From Bacteroidota bacterium (GTDB taxonomy: Bacteria; Bacteroidota; JABWAT01): DNA of 64,000 bases. Made by a program: the position numbers and the translations under genes. Of the stretch, positions 51,571 through 60,895 are shown in pieces (within the stretch, counting starts at the first letter, position 1; every line of letters starts with the position of its first letter). The stretch covers positions 1 through 64,000 of the forward strand of contig JAFLBE010000023.1 in NCBI GenBank assembly GCA_017303995.1. The letters run 5' to 3'. The notes under the pieces are model-generated. The model made no database searches and had not been told where the DNA came from. It saw only the letters and a program-made list of their open reading frames with translations.

Positions 51571-52062
51571 ATGAAAAAAGTCCTGTTTGTTTGCCTCGGA
51601 AATATTTGCCGGTCACCCGTTGCTGAAGGTATTTTCTGGCATCAGGTTCGTAACTCTTTTCTTGACCAATCCTTTTCTGCCGACAGTGCTGGAACGGCTG
51701 GTTACCACATCGGGGAACGCCCGCATACCACCTCAACCTCTGTTGCCCATTCTTACGGGGTTAAACTGGAGCATCGTTCCCGCCAATTCAGCCGTGAAGA
51801 CTTTAACAAATTTGACGTGATTATCTGTATGGATCACAGTAATCTGGCCAATGTTCTTCGTGAAGCCGTCACCCCTGAAGAGAAATCAAAAGTCTATCTG
51901 ATGTGTCAGTGGGAAAATGGCATTACCCCAAGTGATGTCAAACTGGCTGGTGAAGTTCCTGATCCGTATTATGGTGGAATAGACGGATTTCACCATGTCC
52001 ATAACCTGCTTGAAACCTGCAATAAAAATCTGATCTCCTGGCTAACGTCCTCAAAGCCATAA
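51571..52062 (+). CDS. low-molecular-weight protein tyrosine phosphatase
   Basis: This 163-residue phosphatase has the P-loop VCLGNICRSP (Cys8 nucleophile, Arg14) at the N-terminus and the general acid Asp near residue 131 in EVPDPYYGG. Length and fold elements are normal. In other bacteria such enzymes pair with tyrosine kinases that control exopolysaccharide export, or act as arsenate-reductase relatives; no kinase gene is visible here. It begins 17 bases after the acidic protein gene, and the operon then ends in a strong terminator. Confidence 0.93.
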   Translation: MKKVLFVCLGNICRSPVAEGIFWHQVRNSFLDQSFSADSAGTAGYHIGERPHTTSTSVAHSYGVKLEHRSRQFSREDFNKFDVIICMDHSNLANVLREAVTPEEKSKVYLMCQWENGITPSDVKLAGEVPDPYYGGIDGFHHVHNLLETCNKNLISWLTSSKP

Positions 52063-52098
52063 TTTAAAAAATAAATATCCTCGTCACTAAGCTGGTTT

Positions 52099-52144
52099 GA
52101 TGTCATCCCGGATAAAGTCCGGGATGACATCTTTTTTTTTTTTT
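52099..52144 (+). terminator. strong terminator after the phosphatase gene
   Basis: GATGTCATCCCGGA (52099-52112) and TCCGGGATGACATC (52118-52131) form a perfect 14-bp stem with loop TAAAG, followed by 13 T residues. The stem is also a repeat-family sequence seen in eroded form at 25051-25186, so it is another repeat serving as a terminator. Confidence 0.92.
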
Positions 52145-52375
52145 GAATCAGATACCCCGCTGCTTGTATTCCTTTCCCTTGTTTTTAGAGAACTTTCGAC
52201 CGCATGCGTATTATATTCGACCAGTAATGTTTTAAAAAGAAAACACAAAGTGACAAAAAGTGGGAATTAATTGCGTATACTGGAATGTTATGCACAAATA
52301 CGAGTCGTAGCTTTGCAACCTAATTGAAAGTATGACGTAAAAAGTTCGAATATTTTATGAGATCAGTCGAAGAAA
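52145..52375 (+). promoter_or_regulatory. leader and possible promoter of the tetR efflux operon
   Basis: No gene is seen between the terminator and tetR. Near 52307-52314, TAGCTTTG fits the TAnnTTTG -7 element used by Bacteroidota primary sigma factors, but no clear TTG -33 element stands at the right distance, so the call is weak. The region is AT-rich. A TetR operator would be expected here, but I see no convincing palindrome. Confidence 0.35.
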
Positions 52376-52981
52376 ATGGATGATAAAAAGAAACAGATAG
52401 TCCTTGCAGCAAGAAACGTTTTCCTTTCTCAGGGATTCGCATCAACATCTATGGAAGATGTTGCACGGGTTGCCGGTATGGGCAAAGCTTCAATTTACCA
52501 CTACTTTTCAAGTAAGGAAGAGTTGTTCAACGAGATAATTACCGTTGAGATCGAGGAAATGGAAACGGAGATGCTGGCAGAGCTGAAAAAACATAAAACT
52601 GCCGAAGAAAAAATCCACGCTTTTTTAACGACCAAATTTTTTAGAATCCGCAACCGGTATCACCAAATGGAAAGTAAGCTGAACCTTTGGAAAGAACTGG
52701 GAGAACAGTATCACCATGTGATGATGCGTTTCGGGCAAAAAGAAGCTGAAATTATAGCCTCCATTTTCGTTAGCGGAATGACAACCGGCGAATTTCGCCA
52801 AGTTGATCCGTTAAAACTTTCTGCCATGATGATGACCTATTTCTGGGGAATGCAATATTCTGTTTACCGCCAAAGTTGCATTGACGGTTTTACCAAGCCA
52901 GATCTTGATGTTGCAGAAGCAAACAGTCAATTTTTTGCCACAATTATGTTAACCGGTATTATTCAAAACAAAAAACAATAG
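52376..52981 (+). CDS. TetR-family transcriptional regulator
   Basis: This 201-residue regulator has an N-terminal TetR helix-turn-helix: ILAARNVFLSQGFASTSMED-like opening (here IVLAARNVFLSQGFASTSME), then VARVAGMGKASIYHYFSSKE followed by ELFNEI. The C-terminal ligand-binding half is helical with no family match I can name. It is the first gene of an efflux operon and ends 12 bases before the TolC-like gene, so it probably represses its own operon and responds to a pump substrate. Confidence 0.93.
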   Translation: MDDKKKQIVLAARNVFLSQGFASTSMEDVARVAGMGKASIYHYFSSKEELFNEIITVEIEEMETEMLAELKKHKTAEEKIHAFLTTKFFRIRNRYHQMESKLNLWKELGEQYHHVMMRFGQKEAEIIASIFVSGMTTGEFRQVDPLKLSAMMMTYFWGMQYSVYRQSCIDGFTKPDLDVAEANSQFFATIMLTGIIQNKKQ

Positions 52982-52993
52982 GAGTTTTAACCT

Positions 52994-54313
52994 ATGACTT
53001 ACCTAAAAATCCTGGCCGGCGGACTTTTGTCCGTTTTGATGACTGCCGGGGTTGTTACTGCCCAGGTTTCGGAAAAACAAGAGTTTACGCTGGCAGCAGC
53101 AATAGAAACTGCATTAAAAAATAACCGGATTTACAAGGTTGCTGAGCAGGATCTTGAGAAGTCAGATCTTCAGATCAATGAAGCGTACGGACTTGCAATG
53201 CCAGTAATTAGTGGATCGGCACAATATACCCGGAACCTAAAGCCCTCAGTATTTTTTATCACAACCGATGCAGGTGTTCAAAAACTTCAGATCGGTGCCG
53301 ACAATGCCTATCAGCTTGGGTTTACCCTTCAGCAACCTCTTTTCTCAAAAACGGTAGGAACTGCCCTTGAGGTTGCTGAAATATATAAAGACTACAGTCA
53401 AGCAGGTGTAAACTCATCCCGTTTAAAAACCATTCTGGATGTAAAAAAGGCCTATTATGGTGTACTTCTGGCAAAACGGTACAAAGATGTATCACAGAAA
53501 ATGCTTGAGCTTACTGAGTCGAACTATAAAAACGTTCAGGCTATGTACAAAGAAGGTGTGGCAAGTGAATATGACGAACTCAGAATGAGTGTCCAGCTTG
53601 CAAACGTCAGACCTCAAGTACTTCAGACACAAAACACCTACCAGATTGCAGTATTGAATCTGAAAAATCAACTTGGCATCGATAAAGAGCCAATTGTAGT
53701 TGATGAGTTTAAACTGGAACTGTTGCCTGAAGACCAGATCACCCTGGCTTCTCAGAGAGTTACTGATCAGAACTCAAACCTACGGCAGCTAACCATCCAG
53801 AAAAATTTACTTGAAAAAAATGTGCAAATTAAGGAATCCGGATTATGGCCCAGTTTGTACGCATTTGGTAATCTGGCGTGGCAGGCTCAGGCAGATAATT
53901 TTAAATTTCAGAATTACGACTGGATCAGATCAACAAGTGTTGGTCTAAACCTATCTATTCCAATTTTCAGCGGATTTCAAACTGTTTCACAGATTCAGCA
54001 GGCCGAGCTGGAAGTGAAAAAATTGGATTACATGATCAATGATCTTCAAAGCAACCTGCAACTTGCCGTTCAAAGTGCAACTTATAAATTAAAAGAAGCC
54101 AAAGAGCGTGTTGAAGCTCAAGGCAAAGCAGTTGGTCAGGCTGAAAAAGCTTTGTCAATTGCTGAAATCCGTTTTAAAAACGGAGTAGGTATGCAGCTTG
54201 AAATTTTGGATGCTCAGCTAGCCCTGAATCAGGCGTTAAATAATCAGGCACAGGCAACTTACGACTATCTGGTTGCCAAAGCCGACTGGCAGCAACTCAC
54301 CGGTATGGAATAA
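52994..54313 (+). CDS. TolC-family outer-membrane efflux protein (RND operon)
   Basis: This 439-residue outer-membrane channel subunit has a signal peptide (LLSVLMTAGVVTAQ). Two OEP repeats of long helices and short strands follow: LEVAEIYKDYSQAGVNSSRL and VKKAYYGVLLAKRYKDVSQK in the first half, then LSIPIFSGFQTVSQIQQAEL and RFKNGVGMQLEILDAQLALN in the second. It forms the trimeric exit duct for the pump encoded next. The GGAGTTTTAACCT site precedes the ATG. Confidence 0.93.
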   Translation: MTYLKILAGGLLSVLMTAGVVTAQVSEKQEFTLAAAIETALKNNRIYKVAEQDLEKSDLQINEAYGLAMPVISGSAQYTRNLKPSVFFITTDAGVQKLQIGADNAYQLGFTLQQPLFSKTVGTALEVAEIYKDYSQAGVNSSRLKTILDVKKAYYGVLLAKRYKDVSQKMLELTESNYKNVQAMYKEGVASEYDELRMSVQLANVRPQVLQTQNTYQIAVLNLKNQLGIDKEPIVVDEFKLELLPEDQITLASQRVTDQNSNLRQLTIQKNLLEKNVQIKESGLWPSLYAFGNLAWQAQADNFKFQNYDWIRSTSVGLNLSIPIFSGFQTVSQIQQAELEVKKLDYMINDLQSNLQLAVQSATYKLKEAKERVEAQGKAVGQAEKALSIAEIRFKNGVGMQLEILDAQLALNQALNNQAQATYDYLVAKADWQQLTGME

Positions 54314-54341
54314 TCAATTTATAGACTAGAAAGAGAAAATT

Positions 54342-55385
54342 ATGAAACATGTATCGCTGTTAAGTATCGCAATTATTTTAGCCGGAGTCGTACTATTTTC
54401 CGGTTGCGGAAAAGGAAGCAGTTCTGAAACTGTTGTTCCACAAAAAAACACTGAACTTTCTGTTGATGTTCAAAAACCTGAATCAGGTTCACTTACCGAA
54501 GTTCTGTCTTATTCCGGTTCACTTTCGGGAGAGGAAGAATCAATCCTTCGTTCAAAAGTTTCAGAAACGGTGAGTGATGTTACTGTTGCTATTGGTCAGC
54601 AGGTAAAAAAGGGAACCGTTCTGGTTAAATTTGATCTTACCACGTCTTCTGTTCAATATGATCAAGCCAGATCAAATTATGAACTGGCTCAGAAAACTTT
54701 TGAAAGAAATGCCAACCTGTTGAAAGTTGGTGCAATTTCCCAACAACTGTTTGACCAGACCAAAACCCAGATGGATGTTGCCCTTGCAAATTTCGATAAT
54801 GTGCGAAACATGGTACAGATTGAATCTCCAATTGATGGAACGGTAACCAGTTTAAATGTAAGCGCAGGTGATTTTGTGCCTGCCGGAACACCGGTTGTGA
54901 CGGTTTCCAGAATCTCATCTCTGAAAACATCAATTTCCCTGAACTCAACCGATGCTTCAAAAGTAAAGGTTGGAAGTCCGGTTTTGATTTCACTAACTGA
55001 TAATCCTGCCATTAAAACTGAAGGCAGAATCACTGAAATTGCCAGATCGGCAGATCCTGCAACCCGTACTTTTGAGGCAAAAATCAGACTTTCAAGCACC
55101 ACGAATTTTAGCAGCGGATTGTATGTAAATGTTGAAATTCTTAATAACACCAATGAAAAAGCTCTTTTGGTTCCAGTAACAGCACTTGCAGTAAAGTTAG
55201 GCAAAACTGCCTTGTTTGTTATGCAGCCAGACTCCATTGTGTCTTCTGTTTTTGTTACAACCGGTTACAGGAACAACGATAAAGTAACCATTCTTTCTGG
55301 TGTAACTGACAAGGACGTGGTTGTCACTTCAGGAACTTTATTACTGAAGGATGGCGACAAAGTTAATCCGGTAGTAAAAAATTGA
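54342..55385 (+). CDS. RND efflux periplasmic adaptor lipoprotein
   Basis: This 347-residue membrane-fusion protein has a lipobox (VVLFSGCGKGSS), a lipoyl half-motif TVAIGQQVKKGTVLVKFD, a helical hairpin (YDQARSNYELAQKTFERNAN, then VGAISQQLFDQTKTQMDVAL) and the second lipoyl half IDGTVTSLNVSAGDFVPAGT. The beta-barrel and membrane-proximal domains follow. It links the RND pump to the TolC-like channel. It starts 28 bases after the TolC-like gene. Confidence 0.94.
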   Translation: MKHVSLLSIAIILAGVVLFSGCGKGSSSETVVPQKNTELSVDVQKPESGSLTEVLSYSGSLSGEEESILRSKVSETVSDVTVAIGQQVKKGTVLVKFDLTTSSVQYDQARSNYELAQKTFERNANLLKVGAISQQLFDQTKTQMDVALANFDNVRNMVQIESPIDGTVTSLNVSAGDFVPAGTPVVTVSRISSLKTSISLNSTDASKVKVGSPVLISLTDNPAIKTEGRITEIARSADPATRTFEAKIRLSSTTNFSSGLYVNVEILNNTNEKALLVPVTALAVKLGKTALFVMQPDSIVSSVFVTTGYRNNDKVTILSGVTDKDVVVTSGTLLLKDGDKVNPVVKN

Positions 55386-55413
55386 ACCTCATATTTAAAA
55401 AATTGGATTCACT

Positions 55414-58400
55414 ATGAATTTAGCAGAATTATCAATAAAACGCCCCGTTTTTATTACCATGGTAACTGTTGCCCTGGTGGTGGTTGGGCTTCTGGGACTC
55501 TCCCGGATGAAAATGGAATTATTTCCGAAAGTTGACTTTCCGATAGTTGTTATCAATACCGTTTACCCCGGAGCCGGACCTGAACAGGTTGAAACTCAAG
55601 TTACAGCGATTATTGAAGAATCTGTCAATTCAATTTCTGGGATCCGGCATATTACTTCCACCTCTCAGGAAGGGTTTTCTCAGATCGTCGTTCAGTTTGA
55701 ACTTGAGGTTCAGTCGGTTACGGCTTCTCAGGATGTTCGTGAAAAGGTGGCACTGATCAAGAACAAGCTTCCGAAAGATGTTGAAGATCCGATTGTTCTA
55801 CGGGTTGATCAGGGTGCAGCGCCGATTATGAGCATGGTGGTTTCATCCGAAAAAATGGATCAGCAGAACCTCACTGAATATGTAAAACGGCAGGTTAAAC
55901 CCCGTTTTGAAACCGCAAATGGAGTGGGTCAGGTTGATCTTCTTGGCGGAAGTGCCCGTCAGTTCAATGTGAAAGTTGATCTTTCCAAATTGAACAGCTT
56001 TAATATGTCGATGGCTGATCTTGCCATGAAAATCCAAAGTGGAAATCTTGAATTTCCCGGTGGACGGATAAATGAAGGTAAACGTGAATTATTGGTGAGA
56101 ACGGCAGGAAGATTTAAATCAGCTGAAGAAATGGGTAAGCTGGTTATTAAAAATGTCGGGACGAAACTTGTTCGGCTAAGTGATGTAGCAATTGTTGAAG
56201 ATGGCGTTGTTGAACAGAGAACTTTTTCATCCTATAACGGTCAGCCGGCTATCGGGATTAACGTTATCAAGCAATCTGATGCCAATACGGTTGAAGCTGC
56301 AACAGAAGTAAATAAAATCCTAACCGAAATCAGACCTGCACTCGAAAGAGATGGCGTAAAAATTGATCTCGTTGATGATTCATCTGTTTACATCAAAAAC
56401 TCAGTTCATGCAGTTGAAGAAGATATCGTCGTTGGTGGATTATTGGCAGTTATTATTATCTTTTTCTTCCTGGCCAATGGTGCTTCAACCCTTATCTCTG
56501 CTTTGGCTATCCCGACCTCAATTGTAGCAACTTTTGGTTTTATGCACATGTTCGGGTTTACCCTGAACTTTATGACTTTGCTCGCACTTTCGCTGGCGGT
56601 TGGTATTCTGATTGATGATGCAATCGTGGTCATTGAAAATATTTACCGCCACCTTGATCATGGTGAAGGTCGTGTAAAAGCTGCGATCAGTGCCTCAAAA
56701 GAAATTGCACTTGCTGTCATGGCAACAACCTTCTCTCTTGTCGCCGTGTTTTTCCCCGTAGCAACTATGCAGGGAATTGTTGGCCGGTTTTTCTTTCCGT
56801 TCGGAATAACCGTTTCCGTTGCCGTTCTGGTTTCCCTTTTTGTGGCCTTTACCCTGACCCCAATGTTGTCATCTCGGTTACTTGGTAAAGAGGTCCACCT
56901 TACCAGAGAATCAGCGTGGTACTGGATGCCATTCTATTATTTTAATTCTGTTTTTGACTGGATCAACCAGAAATACCACGGAACACTTAAATGGGCCCTG
57001 AAGCACAAAATTATAACAGTTGGAATTGCAACACTGGCATTTGTTGGTGGTATTGCCTCTGCCGGATTGCTGGGTGTTGAATTTATGCCGAATCAGGATC
57101 AGGGGAAATTTACAGTCACAGTGAAAGCCCCTCCGGGAACCAGCATTGAAGAGACGATTGCGCGGGTTAAACTTGTTGAGGAAAAACTAAAGAATTATCC
57201 TGAAGTTGTGAACGTCTTTACAACCATTGGGTCACAAAGTCAGCCGGTAAATGTTGCATCGATTCTGGTTCTTCTTAAACCGAAGGCAGAACGTAATATT
57301 GATGTGTTCAACATGATTTTTAAACTCAGAAATGAAATTAAAGATGTAACCGGTGTTGCTTTGTGGTACGGATTGCCTTCAAACGTTGGTCCACCACAAA
57401 AAATGATGCAGATTTCAATTCAGGGTCCAGATATTGAAGTTTCAAAAAAACTGGCCGATAAAGTCATGGAAATGTTTAAAGATGCCCCTGGATTGGTGGA
57501 TCTTGAAACCTCATATGAGGAGAATAAACCAGAAGTTCAGATCAGACTTAAACGTGATGCTGCATCCAATGCCGGTATAGATGTTGGAACTGTTGCTCAA
57601 ACAGTTCAGCAAATGATTGATGGTGTTAAAGTGTCTGATTTTCAGGAAGGCGATCAGCAATATGAAGTTCGTCTGCAGCTCCGTCCTGAAGACCGAAAGA
57701 AATATACCGAACTTTCTCAGGTGATGATCAAATCAAAGAATAAGGATGCCAACGGAAAAGATCTCTACATTCCTTTGTCAACTGTTGCAGATATTACTGA
57801 AGGGTACGGACCCTCAAAAATTACCAGATACGACCGTCAGCGCCAGATTCTGATTTCAGGAAATCTTGCCGGTACCTTGCTTGGAACGGCAGATGGATTT
57901 CTTAAAACAAAAATTGATAGTATGAAAGCCGCAGGCGATGTTCCTCCCGGCTATTTTGTAGGATCAATCGGGATGGCAGAAATGATGAAGGAAAGTTTTG
58001 GTTATATGTTTATTTCCCTAATTCTGGCAATTGTCTTTGTATACCTGATTCTTGCCTCTCAGTTTGAAAGTTTTATTCAGCCAATTTCAATTATGATTTC
58101 GCTTCCTCTTTCTCTGATTGGAGCGTTTCTTGGATTGCTGGCGTTTAACAGTACCATTTCAATCATGTCGATGATTGGTATTATCATGTTATTTGGTCTG
58201 GTAACCAAAAATGCAATTCTGCTGATTGACTTCACCAATCAACTTCGTCTGGAAGGATATTCAAGATATGAGGCGCTTCTAAAAGCAGGTCCGATCAGGT
58301 TAAGACCGATCCTGATGACCACTCTGGCGATGATTTTTGGTATGCTTCCGGTTGCACTGGCTGTGAGTGAAGGTTCTGAAGGACGGGCACCACTTGGTCA

Positions 58401-58572
58401 GGCCATTATTGGTGGATTGATTACTTCCACACTCCTAACACTACTGGTTGTTCCGGTTGTTTATTCCATGTTGGATGATTTCGGAACTTGGTTTGGGCGC
58501 TTGGTTGGGAAGGAAAAGTATAAGATTGAAGAGGAACCGCTTAAAGGAATCCTTGAAAACAATCAGGAATAA
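55414..58572 (+). CDS. RND efflux transporter (AcrB/HAE1-like)
   Basis: This 1052-residue inner-membrane pump driven by proton or cation flow opens with SIKRPVFITMVTVALVVVGL and has the twelve-helix RND layout with two large periplasmic loops. The proton-relay acidic pair is in LAVGILIDDAIVVIENIYRH, and the matching second-half segment is GLVTKNAILLIDFTNQLRLE. Length is normal for the HAE1 group. It completes a tetR-tolC-adaptor-pump operon that ends in a terminator. Substrates cannot be predicted. Confidence 0.95.
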   Translation: MNLAELSIKRPVFITMVTVALVVVGLLGLSRMKMELFPKVDFPIVVINTVYPGAGPEQVETQVTAIIEESVNSISGIRHITSTSQEGFSQIVVQFELEVQSVTASQDVREKVALIKNKLPKDVEDPIVLRVDQGAAPIMSMVVSSEKMDQQNLTEYVKRQVKPRFETANGVGQVDLLGGSARQFNVKVDLSKLNSFNMSMADLAMKIQSGNLEFPGGRINEGKRELLVRTAGRFKSAEEMGKLVIKNVGTKLVRLSDVAIVEDGVVEQRTFSSYNGQPAIGINVIKQSDANTVEAATEVNKILTEIRPALERDGVKIDLVDDSSVYIKNSVHAVEEDIVVGGLLAVIIIFFFLANGASTLISALAIPTSIVATFGFMHMFGFTLNFMTLLALSLAVGILIDDAIVVIENIYRHLDHGEGRVKAAISASKEIALAVMATTFSLVAVFFPVATMQGIVGRFFFPFGITVSVAVLVSLFVAFTLTPMLSSRLLGKEVHLTRESAWYWMPFYYFNSVFDWINQKYHGTLKWALKHKIITVGIATLAFVGGIASAGLLGVEFMPNQDQGKFTVTVKAPPGTSIEETIARVKLVEEKLKNYPEVVNVFTTIGSQSQPVNVASILVLLKPKAERNIDVFNMIFKLRNEIKDVTGVALWYGLPSNVGPPQKMMQISIQGPDIEVSKKLADKVMEMFKDAPGLVDLETSYEENKPEVQIRLKRDAASNAGIDVGTVAQTVQQMIDGVKVSDFQEGDQQYEVRLQLRPEDRKKYTELSQVMIKSKNKDANGKDLYIPLSTVADITEGYGPSKITRYDRQRQILISGNLAGTLLGTADGFLKTKIDSMKAAGDVPPGYFVGSIGMAEMMKESFGYMFISLILAIVFVYLILASQFESFIQPISIMISLPLSLIGAFLGLLAFNSTISIMSMIGIIMLFGLVTKNAILLIDFTNQLRLEGYSRYEALLKAGPIRLRPILMTTLAMIFGMLPVALAVSEGSEGRAPLGQAIIGGLITSTLLTLLVVPVVYSMLDDFGTWFGRLVGKEKYKIEEEPLKGILENNQE

Positions 58573-58577
58573 GCACC

Positions 58578-58613
58578 AACAAAAAAGTCAGCCGTTGAGC
58601 TGACTTTTTTGTT
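58578..58613. terminator. bidirectional terminator between the RND and DUF3857 genes
   Basis: AACAAAAAAGTCAGC and GCTGACTTTTTTGTT form a perfect 15-bp stem around CGTTGA. It lies between convergent genes and can stop both. Confidence 0.92.
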
Positions 58614-58634
58614 TATATAAAAACCAGAATGTTT

Positions 58635-60641
58635 TTAGTTTCTTGTAAAAATAACCCGTTCATTCAGTTTGGCTTTAACCTTATCAAAAAATTGCTTTGT
58701 TGCAGCATAATGGCCAGGCAAAACCCATTGTGATTTAACTTCATATACTTCTGATACTAAAATTTCATTCTTGGGTCCACTTTGGAAAGATTTTTTAAAA
58801 GAGAAATTTTGATTTTCCAAAGAAATCGGTTCCGGAAGGTTCCGAGTTGAAAAATTAGTTAAAGGTAGAATTTGGGTTGTCTTCTCAATACGGTACGGCT
58901 GGGAAAATTCAATGGGATATTTTCTTGTGTCTTTTTTTAGCCAGTTTAATTTACTCATTAGCTGAAGAGGATCAGCGTAGAGTAATAATAAATCGCCTTG
59001 TCTGACAGCGGCACCTGATGTGGAAAAAGTAAAGTTAAAACGGAATGGGACATTAATAGAGTCAAGGTTTGAATGTGACCATGATTTCACCCGTATATTT
59101 CCCATATCTCCGATTACCATTGATTTGATGTAGTCATCAATTTCTTTTGGTGTTTTATCTTTAAAAAATGAACGATATTCATAATTTTCATCACCCTTAA
59201 ATGTTATCGCCACATTAAATTGTGTAGAATCTCCTCCGACAAGACTAACAATCTGATCAATCTTAACCAGATTATCCTGTGCTACGGAACTTGGAATTCG
59301 CTCAATTTTTCCACTTTTCTCAGAGTAAACTACTAATACATTCATTCCTTCCAAAGAAGAGGGTATTTCATTGAGTGGTGCAAACTGTAGTGTAGGATCC
59401 AGCCAGTAAATTTTTCCTGAAGGTGCCTTTACCTTCAGAATCATGTGGTTAAAGCTGTAACTGGGAAAGCTTGGGTCAATACGACCATCATCCCTTGTTA
59501 AAGCAAGAACAGGGAAAGATTCAATATCAATAGCTTTTAACAGAACCAAAAGAAGTGTTGCTTTATCCTTGCAATCACCCCATGAATTTGAAATAACCGT
59601 TTTGGGTTCATGCGGGCGTAATCCTCCATTTCCGAGATACAGGGAAACATATCTTATTCCCTGTGCAAAGTTGTAAAGTGCTTGAATTTTTTCTTCTTCG
59701 CTCTTGAGGCCTGTCGTTAACTCAGTTGCTTTTTTCCGGATTTCATCACTAACGACATTCATCCCGATATAGTAGTTACTCCAGTACCAATCAGCAACAT
59801 CGTCCCAGCTTTTAAACTCACCTTTTGTAAATTTCATGTATCCCTTATAAAGGTCATGATCTGGCATCTGGGGTTCAGGTTCAAAAGCAGGGACATCTTC
59901 AAGAACCCAGGAATTAACAAATTTGGCATCAAGTGTTGATCCAGATGGGTTGATCAGGTTTTTCTGAACCACATCTGGCATATCAATGAAATTGTATGGC
60001 TTATATCGCCAAGTCCAGCCAAAGCCTCCTTTTACTTCATCTATTACAAGGATTCTGGGTGCCATTAATTCAAAGATATTTTTTTTGATTGGAAGGTAGG
60101 ATTGCATCATCCACTCGTCATGAACAAACGGGTTATTCTTTGTAACGGTATAATTAAACTCAATGATACAATTCTTCGCTACTTGAGGGAAGGTGAATGT
60201 AACGGCTCTCTCATCAGTAAAAACCGTTGAACCACCTGAAGATCCGGTCGTGTGATAAAAATCTTTACTTTCCAAAACTACTTCAGTACCATCCTCTTTT
60301 ACGGTTCTGGCACTGATTTCCTTTAAGTGATCACCCTCATGCAAATAAATTTTGTATGAAGCATAATCTTCAATATTTCTGAATAATTTGGTAACCGAAT
60401 GAAGGGACTCTTCTGTGGTGATCTCGTAATACAAAGACCCGCTATGAACTGAAACGTCCACTTTCTGTTTCCTGTAAACAATGACGGCATCGTCTTCGGG
60501 ATAGTTTTCAGGAATAAGCTTTTCAGAATTCTGGTATTGATTTTCCAGTTCCGTAATGTTTGCAAAGTTTGATGATCCGCATCCATTCAGAAATAAAAAA
60601 TACAGCAACAGTAGGGCTAAGAGGTTATTATGTAGTTTCAT
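58635..60641 (-). CDS. DUF3857/transglutaminase-like lipoprotein
   Basis: This lipoprotein of about 668 residues has a signal with lipobox LFLNGC after MKLHNNLLALLLLYFLF. A DUF3857 domain follows (to about residue 290). Next is a transglutaminase core with Cys in SNSWGDCKDKATLLLVLLKA, His in SFNHMILKVKAP and Asp in YWLDPTLQF, so the triad is complete. An in-frame start at 60854 would add 71 residues without a signal, so ATG 60641 is preferred, with GAGAAAG upstream. The pairing DUF3857-transglutaminase is common in Bacteroidota envelopes; substrates are unknown. It may cross-link or cleave cell-surface proteins. Confidence 0.88.
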   Translation of the reverse strand: MKLHNNLLALLLLYFLFLNGCGSSNFANITELENQYQNSEKLIPENYPEDDAVIVYRKQKVDVSVHSGSLYYEITTEESLHSVTKLFRNIEDYASYKIYLHEGDHLKEISARTVKEDGTEVVLESKDFYHTTGSSGGSTVFTDERAVTFTFPQVAKNCIIEFNYTVTKNNPFVHDEWMMQSYLPIKKNIFELMAPRILVIDEVKGGFGWTWRYKPYNFIDMPDVVQKNLINPSGSTLDAKFVNSWVLEDVPAFEPEPQMPDHDLYKGYMKFTKGEFKSWDDVADWYWSNYYIGMNVVSDEIRKKATELTTGLKSEEEKIQALYNFAQGIRYVSLYLGNGGLRPHEPKTVISNSWGDCKDKATLLLVLLKAIDIESFPVLALTRDDGRIDPSFPSYSFNHMILKVKAPSGKIYWLDPTLQFAPLNEIPSSLEGMNVLVVYSEKSGKIERIPSSVAQDNLVKIDQIVSLVGGDSTQFNVAITFKGDENYEYRSFFKDKTPKEIDDYIKSMVIGDMGNIRVKSWSHSNLDSINVPFRFNFTFSTSGAAVRQGDLLLLYADPLQLMSKLNWLKKDTRKYPIEFSQPYRIEKTTQILPLTNFSTRNLPEPISLENQNFSFKKSFQSGPKNEILVSEVYEVKSQWVLPGHYAATKQFFDKVKAKLNERVIFTRN

Positions 60642-60895
60642 TTTTTTGACTTTCTCGGGGAGGTGAAAGTACAAAAATATTAATTTAGTAAATAAAAAAA
60701 AAGATAATGGTGTTTTTTTCATTAAATCCTGATAAATAGTGAGGATTTGCAACCATTTGGGCGAGTTATTTTGTTGAACTTGGTTGAAATGAGACTCATT
60801 TTCATTTTTATAATGCCATTTTGAAACTTTGATGGCCAACAGCCGTTTAACCAACCTGTGATTTTAGTCAAAACCATGTAACGGGATCAGAATCA

